Assembly: GCA_947561715.1 (NCBI GenBank)
Contig: OX387198.1
Coordinates: 18,851,645 to 18,915,644, forward strand
Reading direction: 5' to 3'
Length of the DNA: 64,000 nt
From: Ascidia mentula
Lineage: Eukaryota; Chordata; Ascidiacea; Phlebobranchia; Ascidiidae
In this document: positions 34,837-45,640 of the stretch, piece by piece
Position numbering within the stretch: the first letter of the stretch is position 1
Layout of the letters: the number at the start of each line of letters is the position of its first letter
Position numbers and translations under genes: made by a program
The notes under the pieces: model-generated
Told to the model about the DNA's origin: nothing
Seen by the model: only the letters and a program-made list of their open reading frames with translations
Database searches by the model: none

Positions 34837-35464
34837 CATTAAAATTATAACATGAGCTTTTTCTGTTCCTGTTTTGTAAAATTGTGTGAGTTCTTATGAC
34901 TTTTTTACTGGATATAATATTTTCGTGTACGTCTACACTGTTTCCATGTGACAATCATATCTTCTCATGTCAAAATAGAATTACAGAATTTATTTGCATT
35001 TGGTGATACACTCGGCTGCCTCACAATAAGTTGAATAGAAATAAGTTTTGTGACCAGATCTGTATGTTTTCCATACATTGTGGTTCACAAGCAGTTGCCT
35101 GAATTCACATTCACACAGACTTGAAAGAAAAATCTAAGCTAACCATTTAGTTGTTGTTGGACAAAATCATTTGACAATGAAAAATCCCACCCCTTTTTTT
35201 CTCTTTGAAAAGGACCAGTAGATCTTCATGGGTCACCGACCACAGGAATTGTTGTGGGCAAAAAAGCAAATCACCCAGAATGGGTATTAATGTTGATAGG
35301 CTTCAAAACTTGATTTTGGGGATTTAATACTGATATGGGGCCTTCAGGGAAATTTGCCACTTTGTAAACTGTGCAATGTGGGTCAAATTTATGCTTAAAT
35401 TTCTAAGTTTATGTATTTCGAGGAACATGGAAATTTGTGTGGTTAGTTCTTTATTAAGCACAGG
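34837..35464. other. 3' flank of integrase gene, non-coding
   Basis: AT-rich, with no ORF or motif of note between the integrase stop and the right inverted repeat. Confidence 0.5.
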
Positions 35465-36120
35465 CATGCTGTTGGGGGCTTTTCGATGCGATCCCGGTCA
35501 ATCCAGTGAAATACAATTGGAAAACTAATCTGAACAATACGCGCCAGACCAAAGCAGATCTATTACAACTAAAAAATTCAGTCCCACAGAAAATAGTTTT
35601 CTGTCGGCCTTGACGCAAGCTGATAATACAAAATTTGCCGCATTTCATTGAAAAGCAAAAGCGGTTTCAGGTGCGCCGTCAGGCAACAACCGTGGACAAT
35701 GCATATTTCACGCAGGAAATTTTACGCTCTACTACACAAGTTGTCACGTGATGACAACGCTGGGCCACCTACATCAATTTAATTTTAAAACAAAATACAT
35801 ATTTTAAAATGCATTCACAAATAAAAACGAATTTTAAAATGAAAATTAAATTAAAAATGCTTTTCAAAATAAAAATGAAATTATAAATGCTTTTCAAAAA
35901 GAAAATGCATTTGATATTGAAAATGAAATTATAAATGCTTTTCACAATGAAAATAAAATCAAAATTACGTTTCATAATAAAAATGAATTTAAAAATGCAA
36001 CTAAAATAAAAATGAATTTAAAATAAAAATGAAATGCAAATTTATATCAAAATAGAAAAAAATGTAAGTCAAAACTAATTTATATTCAATGAAAAGTCGT
36101 GGCAACGATGGGCCACCATA
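35465..36120 (-). repeat. Right long terminal inverted repeat
   Basis: Inverse of 30705-31375. It ends GGCAACGATGGGCCACCATA at 36120, followed by the CACATG duplication. Confidence 0.9.
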
Positions 36121-36126
36121 CACATG

Positions 36127-37440
36127 TCAAATGTCGAACCTATTTGTATTGCTATATACCTCCTTAACACACGAAATAGTTACTCACAAGTTATCACAAT
36201 CGCGTTGATTTTTTTTTATCGCAGTTGGATATAATCGCTATTGTCTCCGCAGCGCAAATATGTAAACATAGAGATGTATATTATAACAGTATGTCCATCA
36301 TGCAACTCGGTGAACAAAGTATATTGTTGTATTCTACATTTATTCCCCATTATATTTTGAATATTGTATTAATTTAATACCGTATGTTTGAGTTTGCTTT
36401 CCAGAGATGTACGAATCAGTAAGAAGAAACACATGGATATCACATCGCGTGCAACGACGATCTTTCGAGTGCACGATCGAAAATGTACATTAGTTGAAGA
36501 CGTTCCATCGCAATCAACTCCACCAGTTGTGCTTTTTAACGACCTCAATCGAGTACGTGGAGTTGAGAGAGATTTCACGATAACAACAACTCAGCAAAGA
36601 GTCATCAAGATAACTTCGAACAACAAACGAAATTCTCCACACCAGCTGTAGACAAGAACATCCAAGAGATTTTACTGAAACAAAACTTTTCCGGAAAACA
36701 CTTTGGTGGAAGGGAAGTTCTGCATCTATCACATCATATTTGAGAACAATTCCCAGTATTATAGTGCTATTGTTAACAAGCAATTGCTTCAACCTGTTAC
36801 AATTCATCATTTATGCGGACTGACAAGCGCCTCGTCTACGTCATCATCACCTTTTCCAACGTCATACGTCAACACCAACGTCATTTCTTTCTTTTACCTG
36901 AGCTCTCTCTGGCTATATATATTACGTGCATATTCATGAAAAAAAGAGAGACCCAGAGACCAGGGAGAAAATCACCAGAGAGAGAGAGACAAACTAAACC
37001 CGCCAAACAAGACCATAAGTCAAAGAGTAAATCAAAAAACTGTTATGTTGATTGTCGCCAAGCTATACGAGCTTTATTGTTTAAGAACCGATTGATGCGT
37101 GGTTTGTAAGTTGTTGATGATAAATCTTAAAGGTCTATAGTCTTTGTTCAAACAGTAACGCAGGAGTCAGATATACGGCAGTGTTAGATTTTGTGCTACG
37201 TTCCCGAACGGTCAGTGCATATGCAGGCTTTGAAATAGCACGACGTTTGACCGTAATTAAGGCCCATGGAAAAATAATGTTAAAATCTTTTACGGCCCCT
37301 TTTTTGTTTATGATTTAAATCGTCATTATGTTATTTGGTCATATCACTTGCTCATATGTTCAACATCCCTCTTGATTTTTGGTTATCCCTTAAAGTCAAA
37401 ATTAAATCCCTCATTATTTTTCATTCGAAACGCTTAGTTA
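36127..37440. other. No recognised gene
   Basis: An 87-codon frame at 36388-36651 and a 98-codon frame at 36813-37109 (with a GA-rich, Arg/Lys-rich centre at about 36940-37030) have no known motif. A possible acceptor TTTGCTTTCCAG precedes 36405. Nothing allows a function. Confidence 0.35.
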
Positions 37441-37449
37441 AAGAATCCC

Positions 37450-39100
37450 GTGATTAGGTTTCTTCCCTACAACAATCCCTTTAATTCCTTTTATTCCGTT
37501 AAAAAATCCTTATCCCGTTCTAACTTGATCCTACAAGGCTCTAAACCCCCTATTTTTGAGTTGCAAGATTCTTTTGGTCTCCTTTTAACTACCCCCAAAG
37601 AAATGCTTTCACATACTTTTGATTTTTTTAAGTTGTTATATTCTAATCAAAATCTTGAGTTACCAACCCCCACGAACATTTTTCTTAAACAACCTCCTAA
37701 GTTTATACCTGATTCTTTTTTAGAAAATTTATCTGCCCCATTTTCAGTTTCAGAAGTTAAAAAATCGGATTTTCTTTTTCCCTGCGGTAAAACCCCCGGC
37801 CCCGACGGTCTCAGTTCAGAGTTTTACAAACTGTTCTGGGACCTGATCGGGGCCGACCTCACATCAGCCCTTAATTTTTCTTTTCTTAACGCTTATGCCC
37901 ATCCTAATTAAACATCCGGCCATATTACTCCCATTTTCAAAAAATCTGACCCTTCTTTATTATCTAACTATCGCCCCATATCCCTTCCTAATTTAGATTA
38001 TAAAATTTAATTTCCCCTAATCAGTTTGCCCAACCTGGTTTTACTTCTTCTCACGCTACTACTCTCCTCCGCGACCTTCACTATTCAGCTAAAAAACGTA
38101 ATTCGGACTCCTTTTTTTATCTCTCTTGACTTCCGAAAAGCTTTCGATTCCATCTCTCATGACTGGCTCCTTTTGCAATTACAACTAAAACGCTTCCCCC
38201 CGCTTTTTACTGATTTTTTATCTTCACTCTATTCTTCATCCTCATCACAAGCCCTCCTCAACGGGTTTGCCGATCAGGAGAGGTGTTAGGCCCCTTAGCC
38301 TGACCCTCTTCCTGATTGCTGTCGACCCGCTTCTTGCTGCCCTTCAAAACCACCCTTCAATTAGATCTATTCCCGCACCATGCCGTAACGTACCCAAAGC
38401 GGTCGCCTACGCGGACGATGTCACCCTAGCGGTGACCGGCCGCGACTCCCTCTTACTTGCCCTCGACCTCGTCACAAATTTTTCCAGTATATCAGGCTTA
38501 ACCGTTAATCCCACCAAAACCCAGGCGATCGCCACCATCAATCCCCCTTCATAATTTTACCCAATACAGTATAACTTGGAACAGTAAGGCCATAAGCCCA
38601 TTAAACATACCAATTGGACACCCCAGCTCAATCACCGCGCTTTACGTACCCGTGTTTCCTCTATAAGCGACCCCTTTCTGACCTATGATTCGAAAAGCAT
38701 CCTCACTAAAACATTACTCCTTCCCCATATTTCTTATCTAGCTAAATCGTACCCTCTCCCTGAAGGACAGCGGGAAGCGGTAGACAGCATTGTGGCAGGC
38801 TTCGTTGGGGATCACCACAATCCTACCCTTCCCATCCAAACCCTGGCGGCGTCGCGTGACCTTGGCGGGTATGGCGTCGCCAAAATACCACTTTACTCAA
38901 ATCTATTCTTTCTCTTTCCTGTTAAAAACTACTATAAACATAGAATTTTAGATCCCCCACAACCCCTGCTCTTTCTTTTGTTGAGTTTAATATTGGTTTA
39001 CCCCTCTCTAAGTTTTTTAATTTACGTGTCAGAAATAATTTACCACACGCTACAACCCCTTCTCCTTTTTACAAATATCGTTTAGATCTCACTTTTAAGT
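37450..39100 (+). pseudogene. LINE reverse transcriptase (L1/Tx1-like), frameshifted
   Basis: Blocks in order: TPGPDGLSSEFYKLFW (about 37790-37840); then in new frames FISLDFRKAFDSISHDWLL (about 38115-38170), PIRRGVRPLSLTLFLIAVDP (about 38269-38328) and AYADDVTLAV (about 38407-38436), which holds the RT catalytic Asp pair; then FSSISGLTVNPTKTQAI (about 38485-38530). The order matches RT motifs 2-5. The GxxPlSp block is altered, and there are at least three frame changes. The sense strand is notably pyrimidine-rich (CCCC/TTTT words), unlike its neighbours. Downstream pieces to about 39100 may be the C-terminus. Confidence 0.8.
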
Positions 39101-40030
39101 TTGCCCCCACAGAATCTGAATTACTTTCACCTCAGCTAAAACCTCTTTATTTACGTTTAACAAATCCGGAACCTAACCCTTTTCAGTTGACAGATTGGTC
39201 TTTAGTTCATCATCCTTCTTTTCCAAATTATTTAAAGACTTTTAATTTCCCCTTAAGTCTACATACACCCCCTTTCTTTTAGACAATGATTGTTTTTGTA
39301 CCTTTTGTTCAAATATATATGAAACTAATCATCATTTATTTTTTAAATGCATGCATATTTAACCACTTCGTTCCTTAGTTATTTCAGTTCTCAGAGCACT
39401 TATGCCACAGAACCTCTATTATTTCGATCATCCTACTTATTTACATTTTCCCCAACTCCTTGATGATAATACACTCGAGCACAGATTATTATTTTAAACA
39501 CCACCCTTACCCACACAATATGGAAAACCCGAAACAAAGTAAAAAAGAATCCTAATGTTGTTAAAAATATCCCAAGAAAACTGACCCAATCCTTCCGCCA
39601 ATCACTAATCCTTAAACATCGGTTACTGCGGACAAGGCCAGATCCCCTCCTGGAGGTGGTACTTGTCAAATCCGTAGATTTATAAAATAAATAAATGGAC
39701 CCCACAGAGTGTACCTCTTTCTTCCCCTCCTCATTAAAACCTGTAATCCTCCCCTTTTATACAATGTTCACTTCCATATATAGCGTAATTCTCCCACTTT
39801 TATTCTGCGTTCTCTTCCTGTAAATATTTGTAAATACTTGTTCTATCCTTTTTTCACGTTAGTTTCCGTTGTTAACTTGTTTTCGCTGGGCACCTTTTAA
39901 AAAAAAGGAGAAACGGTGTTTTGAAAAGAGATATCATCGTTCTTTCTGCGATAATTACAAAGGTTCGTGTTGTAGTGTTTTTGTTGATGCGAAGATTTTA
40001 AATTGATTGCTTTTTTGCTGACAGTGATAA
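39101..40030. other. Pyrimidine-rich 3' part of the LINE and non-coding DNA
   Basis: The T/C bias continues to about 39880 with no conserved coding. The run ATAAAATAAATAAATGG (about 39679-39695) may be the 3' end of the LINE. Confidence 0.4.
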
Positions 40031-40031
40031 C

Positions 40032-41083
40032 ATGGAGTCTACTGATAGTCCGAAGAAGAAGGGAAGGGGCGTTTCTTTTTTTTACCACTTTCCAAAAGGT
40101 TAGTGTCTGATATATGCGTGCAGTCATATGATGTGAACGTGTGCAAATGTAATCGTTTTGTTGTTGCGCAGATTTTCTTCGCCCGTATGGTTTGGCATGC
40201 GACCCTAAGCAAATGGATGATGATCGAGTCTTCCAAGAGAAATTGAAGAATTTCACTTGTGAATGGCTTACGAGGCCGCATGTGGCTTTGTCAGAATTGA
40301 GTGAAACACTCAGAGAAGAATTGGAGTGTCATTTGCGACGATTTGAAAGCATTGACAAAGAAAAGTTTTTTCGGAAAGTTCGACGACTTTTTGCGGCAGA
40401 CGAAGGACTTCTGCAAGCCTTTTGCGAAGAGGTTACCGGAAGAAGAAAGGGCTAGTTTCAGTCAAGGAATGCTCAAAGAAAATCTTGGCCAACTGAGACA
40501 GAATGTGCAATTTATGAAAGAACTCAACGAGTGCTACATGCACAAAATGACCCAAGTTGGTGCCTCAATGTATCTTATTGGGATACATTTGCGTGTCATG
40601 CAGTTCGTGTTTGCGAACTTGCAATCAATTGCTGCTAAATGTAATGACGATTTTTTGTCCACATTTAAGCAGAAAAAAAACCTTTTCGTCGTATTGCGAT
40701 GCTATTTGTGGAGAACTTGGCCACGGGTATCAACTTCAAGAAAGAGGTCCTTCAAGGACTTCGCTGTGACGTCATCAAGCAGTAGCGATTCAAAAGCCAA
40801 AAGGTCAACAAGTGCAACGCAGAAAAAGCAAGTCGCAGAGGATTCGGGTGATGAGACAACGTTGAACAAAGAAACTGAGAATTCGATGCGACTTGAAGAG
40901 CTTTTGCGAAGTGGCACAACGTCTCAACATGTGCAAGACGCGAAAAGAAAGAAAAAAAGTTCAAAGAAGGAACCCAGGAAGGAAATCTTGCCAACTGCGG
41001 TCACTGAAGCGGCTGAAAAAAGCGATGTGGCAGTGACGAGTAAGAAAAGAAAACAAAAATGCGCAAGCAACTTCCTTCTGTAA
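40032..41083 (+). CDS. Unrecognised two-exon gene with Lys-rich C-terminus (possibly frameshifted)
   Basis: ATG at 40032 opens MESTDSPKKKGRGVSFFYHF and ends at a GT donor (about 40099). After an AG acceptor (about 40171) the frame continues DFLRPYGLACDPKQMDDDRV and is rich in charged helices to a stop at 40455. A second frame overlapping it runs 40301-41083 and carries good coding sequence after about 40430 (EEERASFSQGMLKENLGQLRQ). One indel near 40430, or an alternative exon structure, would join them. The C-terminal 100 residues are rich in Lys/Ser/Glu with RKKKKSSKKEPRK and KKRKQK, which look like nuclear localisation signals. A small nuclear protein is plausible, but the family is unknown to me. 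It could be host or TE-encoded. Confidence 0.45.
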
Positions 41084-41349
41084 ATTAAGATTTTGTTTAT
41101 TGTTTCCAACGTTTTTACTATTTTGTTCACTTTTGTTTTCGTGTTCCATTGGTTGATTGTGTTGCTTGTTCACATATTTTCGTTGTTTATATGATGCGTT
41201 GTTTCACTTAGTTCAATAGACTTTGAAAAAAGAACTGTAAGTTTTTAGGAATTCTTGAATTTTGCCACATTGTTTCTTAGAAGGGTACTGCGAAATAAGC
41301 TTGTGAAGGCGTCTACTAAGCAGCATGAGTGTATTACCACAAAACGACG

Positions 41350-41364
41350 TGGGGGCGATAGGCT

Positions 41365-41417
<53 letters not shown>

Positions 41418-41700
41418 CGCTCGGTGGTCGCAGTTTTATCTCGTAAAGCGAATGATTAGAGGCCTTGGGGACGAAACATCCCCAACCTATTCTCAAACTT
41501 TAAATTGGTAAGAAGCCCGGCTCGCTCGGCTAGAGGCGGGCATGGAATGCGAGTGCCAAGTGGGCCACTCTTGGTAAGCAGGACTGGCGATGCGGGATGA
41601 ACCGAACGCCCGGTTAAGGCGCCCGACGCGACGCTCATGAGAGCCCACAAAAGGTGTTGGTTGGTCTAGACACCAGGACGGTGGCCATGGAAGTCGGAAT

Positions 41701-41734
<34 letters not shown>

Positions 41735-41926
41735 TCAATCAGCCCTGAAAATGGATGGCGCTGGAGCGTCGGGCCTATACCGGGCCTTCGCGGCGGTGCG
41801 AGCACGCCGGTGCGCTACGCTGCGACGAGTAGGAGGGAATATAGGTGATAGGCGAATGCCGTTCTGAAGTTTTTCAACCAAGCGCGGGTAAACGGCGGGA
41901 GTAACTATTATTCTATTTGAATAAGG
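41350..41926 (+). rRNA. 28S rRNA pseudogene fragment ending at the R2 target site
   Basis: Long runs match conserved metazoan 28S rRNA: CTAATCGAACCATCTAGTAG, CTGGTTCCCTCCGAAG, AAGTCGGAATCCGCTAAGGA, GTGTAACAACTCACCTGCCG and GCGGGTAAACGGCGGGAGTA. Substitutions and at least two internal deletions (around 41838-41848 and 41870) show it is not functional. The fragment stops at GTAACTAT...AAGG (41901-41926), a decayed version of the conserved site where R2 elements insert. Confidence 0.9.
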
Positions 41927-42005
41927 TGGTAGGGTTAGAAAAATATCTCAAGCTGAGTGCGTTCACGCTGCGTGAAGCTAAGCATTACCCCCCCGAAACA
42001 AATTA

Positions 42006-42285
42006 GAAGAACGCAAACGACAAGCGGAAATTGTCTAGAAAAGAGAAAAATTGACTGGTCTACTTTTAGTTGGACAAAAAAGAAGTTCTACGAACTATAC
42101 CCAACCCAAGCATGGAAAAAGAAATTCCTTCACCCACCTGACGCAAATAGAAGAACGCGAAGACAAGCGGAAATTGTCAGGAAAAGAAAAATTGACTGTT
42201 CTATTTTCAGTTGGAAAGAAACCAAGAAGTTCTACGAACTTTATCCAGCCAAAGCATGGCAGAAGAAATACCTTTACCCATGAAG
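42006..42285 (+). repeat. 143-bp tandem duplication in the R2 5' region
   Basis: GACAAGCGGAAATTGTC and AAGTTCTACGAACT occur in both units, which begin with GAAGAACGC at about 42006 and 42150. Confidence 0.85.
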
Positions 42286-43428
42286 ACAGTCAATTTGGTC
42301 TACAACCGCCCCAACAGCATCAGCTGCAATATGTGCTCCCTCATCCTTACCACCGACCAGGGAGCACAGACCCACCTGCGAACCCACCGTGTCCCCAGAT
42401 CTGGCTACGCGTGCGGTAAGTGCCATCATCCTTTCGAACGCATTTCGCAGGTCGCCTGTCATTATCCGAGATGCAAGATTACTCCAGAGGAAACACCATC
42501 TACTGCGACCGCGATTGCGTGCGAACTCTGCTCCCGTCACTTTGAGACCACGAGGGGGCTCCATCTCCACCAGCGATCTAAACACCCCCTCGAATACCAT
42601 CAAGATCTAGAGAGGAAGGACGTCTCGAAGCGGCGGCCTTACACCAGCGACGAGGTCAACATCTTAGCAATGGAGGAGGCAAGACTCCATCCGCAGCCCA
42701 GGAACATCAACCAACACCTGGCCGGGCTGCACCTCGTCGACCGAACAGCAGAGCAAATAAGGGTGATGAGAAAATTTCTGCGGTGTAAATCCACCCTCGC
42801 TTCCCACCAAACGAGAGAAGAGAAGGAAGAAGATGAAGAAAAGGAAGGAGAAAAAAAGGATGTAGAAGAAAAGCGCGGTCCGAGAGAAGAAGGCAAAGTG
42901 GGACGAGGAGTTGGATAAGTACCTGGACGACTTAACCAGATCAGGCAATTTGTCCCCAGGTACGCGCGCGGTGAACCGTCTTCTGAAGAACAGAGCCAAA
43001 GACCCCAACATCATCGAGTCTCTAGACGGTTTGCTGCGCGACCTTTACCCGGAGATTTTCACCCGCAGAAGTAAGTCCCTGCGGAAGAAAGTCGAGCAGG
43101 AGCAAAGAGAAGAATAGCCAAAGTCATCGGCGGCGAGAAAGAGGGCCGAGTACACCCTACAACAACAACTTTGGAAGAGAAACCGCCCTCTTCTCGCCAA
43201 AGTACTGCTCGACGACGCGCCGATCAATCCCAGAGGACCTCCTACCTCAGAGATAGAAGAGACCTACAACGAGAGATTCGAAACACCATCACCGACAGAC
43301 GAGGAAGAATATGAGAGAAAGGAAAATCCTGAGGTAGGAAACCTGCTCCTTCCCATCACGGAGCAGGAATGTTCTCTGATGCTAAGAACTTTAAAACGGT
43401 CGGCGCCTGGTCCCGATGGTTTTTCACC
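42211..43428 (+). pseudogene. R2 protein: three zinc fingers, Myb-like domain, RT N-terminus
   Basis: Zinc fingers: CNMCSLILTTDQGAQTHLRTH (CCHH), CGKCHHPFERISQVACHYPRC (CCHC-like) and CELCSRHFETTRGLHLHQRSKH split over about 42330-42600. Next is a Myb-like DNA-binding segment (RPYTSDEVNILAMEEARLH ... RTAEQIRVMRKF, about 42636-42780). Three fingers characterise the R2-A group. A Glu/Lys-rich stretch follows, with a frameshift near 42900. The next frame (from 42911) has an in-frame TAG at 43115-43117, and the RT start LKRSAPGPDGFSP is at about 43395-43430. In active R2 these N-terminal domains bind 28S DNA. The rest of RT and the endonuclease are missing. Confidence 0.85.
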
Positions 43429-44420
43429 TATTTTCGCATGACGGGCGAAGTTTTTGATGAACTATTGTGCAAAATTGCCCCAGAGATAACGAAACAAAAT
43501 ACACATTTGCGAGAACCAATATCAGCTGAAGAAAGATTGGCTGTTACTTTGAGGTAAACGGACAAGCCCATTAACATAAAAGAAATATACGCCTAAAATT
43601 GTCCACCATGGCTTCAGTCATTTCAAACTTTTTAGCAACAGAAAACAGTTATACCAGCATTGCTAATTCATACAGAAAGTCAACAATATCAAGGGTTGTA
43701 CCCGAAACATGCAAATCCTTATGGAATGTACTGCAGCCAGAAGTGATGCCTCACCGAAAAAGAAGACAGTGGATAAAAATCGCTGAAGAATATGATACGT
43801 TTTGGCAGTTCCCTCATTGTTTGGGGAGAGATGAAAAGCATGTGCTCATTCAAGCACCATCCAGTTCAGGTTCACTGTACTTCAATTATACAATTTCGTA
43901 ATTGTTGATGTTGGAGCTTATGGCAGACAGAGTGATGGAAATGTATTGGGAAATTCTGCATTTGGAGGTTTAAGAGGTAACCTCTTAGATTTACCTACCC
44001 CCACTAGTTTATCTGGAATTGCTCAGCCTCTTACATATGTAACTTAATAATCTGTTCTTCTGGCACACATTATTAAGTTACAATATGCCTGGCAGCAACA
44101 AAAACATTATATTTCTTCCATATGTATTTGTCGGGGACGAGGCATTCCCTTTAAGATGCAATTTGTCACATGAGCAGAGCAAGGCGCATAGTGGAAAATG
44201 CATTTTTCGGGTGTTTCACCGGCCTTTGTTAGTACTGTTTTACATAATTTTTTACGACGCAAGGTAACCCTACAGTATGTTGAACCAAACACCACTGATT
44301 ATGAAAACAAATATGGTATAATTGAACCAGGACAATGGCGTGCAGATACCTCACAGTCAACTGTTTTTGCAACCATTATTGTGTACTGGAGGAAAGCATT
44401 CAGCAAAAGCTGTAGAAGTT
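43428..44420 (+). pseudogene. Harbinger (HARB1-like) nuclease, broken
   Basis: Starts TYFRMTGEVFDELL, the usual N-terminal block of HARB1-like nucleases. PISAEERLAVTLR and then a frame at 43599-43901 (FWQFPHCLGRDEKHVLIQAP) follow. Next comes VDVGAYGRQSDGNV (about 43903-43960), then MPGSNKNIIFLPYVFVGDEA (about 44085-44145) and, in another frame, RIVENAF with the last catalytic Glu. The first catalytic segment, normally 'GAIDGKHI', reads GRDEKHV, so the first Asp context is altered. Multiple frame changes make it inactive. Its left end abuts truncated R2 without visible termini. Confidence 0.8.
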
Positions 44421-45640
44421 CGCAATGATTTTGTGAAGTATTTCACAAGTCCAATAGGATCTGTACCATGGCAAAATGATGTTACAATGCGGTCATAATT
44501 ATTTGGTCTTATAAAGTTAACAGTAAACCTTGAATGTTCAACAGCAGTGGTAAATCACAAGTGTCACAGTTTTTCACTACAAAAATATGTCACAATAAAT
44601 GTAAAATTATGCTAAAAATGTGGTTTGATATGAATGTAGTGAAAGTGAAAACCGAAAACGGTTAGGCAAGCACAACAAAGAACACTGCAAAGAAAATGCA
44701 TTCCAATAACATGGTTATAAAGAATTGCAAGAAAGAAAGAAAATGAACATAGTTTTGTGTTTGCTTTGTCTTTTTGAGGTATCGTACAATAATACTCTTA
44801 AGTTTGTAAAAAGTCAGTGTTATGCATTGTAGTTACCATATTTACATGTGAAGAATGTAGAATGTCTAAACACAACAAAAATCGTGCATGCTGGGCAAAT
44901 ATAATTACAGCTAATTGTTTGGATCATTGAAAGCATTATGTATACTTGTCATTATTTCTGTTCGGACTTGTAATTTTTTATGTTGGGGAATAAGTTTTGC
45001 CTCTTTTGCCACGCAAGCAAAAAACATGTCATCACTGTCTGCAGGCTCTGTCCAATAAAAAATATTTTTTTAATACTTCACAACAAAATCTAAACAAATG
45101 AAAATACCTTGGCCGTTTGGTCAGCAAAGTCGTCTTATAGTCACACCAGCTGCACTGATGGGACTTTTTAGGTTGAACAATTAACATCTTGTTTAATACT
45201 TGTGAGACTTTTCCCAATAAAAAACACAAAAACTTAGCAGAATGTTTGTTGCACTTACAGTTTTCTGATAATCAGCCTCCAAAATACACAAAAAAATTTA
45301 CATACTTCCGCATATTGAAAAGAAACTCAACACAGAAACAAAACTGATTAGTATTTATAAACCTACGATATATTAGTAGGAAAGAATATACACTCACATT
45401 TTGTTGAATGTGACTTTTAAACAGAAACAAAACATAACTGATTAGTTTGCAACGACCAATGACTCTAAAATAAAATAAGTTTTGTGTGAACATAGTTAAC
45501 AGTACATCTGTCCACAATCGTGAAGTTCTTCCGAAGCTTGGCACTGATTTTAGCTGATGACGGAAACGATGGTGATGCTTCTGGCAGCAACTTTGATCTG
45601 AAGCCGAATTTGACTCCACTGATGATCAGAGGAACAGGTA
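44421..45640. other. No recognisable gene
   Basis: AT-rich. ORFs at 45032-45229 and 45272-45619 (minus) have no known domain. It may include the eroded second gene of the adjacent Harbinger. Confidence 0.4.

Larger units (their letters stand above)
30705..36120 (+). mobile_element. IS3EU-type DNA transposon carrying alpha-kinase and DDE integrase genes
   Basis: The element begins TATGGTGGCCCATCGTTGCC at 30705, and its exact inverse ends at 36120. Both sides carry a perfect CACATG duplication (30699-30704, 36121-36126). Inverted repeats extend about 660 bp inward on each side. The 5416-bp unit contains two same-strand genes: an alpha-kinase (31547-32764) and a DDE integrase (33655-34836). Termini starting TAT and a 6-bp duplication match the other integrase element at 12.6 kb. 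Low TIR divergence and two open frames suggest a fairly recent insertion. Confidence 0.9.
41927..43428 (+). mobile_element. R2 non-LTR retrotransposon, 5' half
   Basis: Begins directly after the decayed 28S target site and ends abruptly within the RT domain where Harbinger sequence starts. It contains a 5' region with a 143-bp tandem duplication (about 42006-42285), an ORF with three zinc fingers and a Myb-like domain, and the start of RT. R2 elements insert specifically into 28S genes, so this junction identifies the family. Confidence 0.85.

Noticed and set aside
41245..41738. Overlapping minus-strand ORFs across 41.2-41.7 kb
   Set aside because: Antisense of the 28S rRNA pseudogene; not protein-coding.
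42639..43014. Ser/Phe-rich minus-strand ORFs
   Set aside because: Shadows of the Glu/Lys-rich R2 segment on the plus strand.
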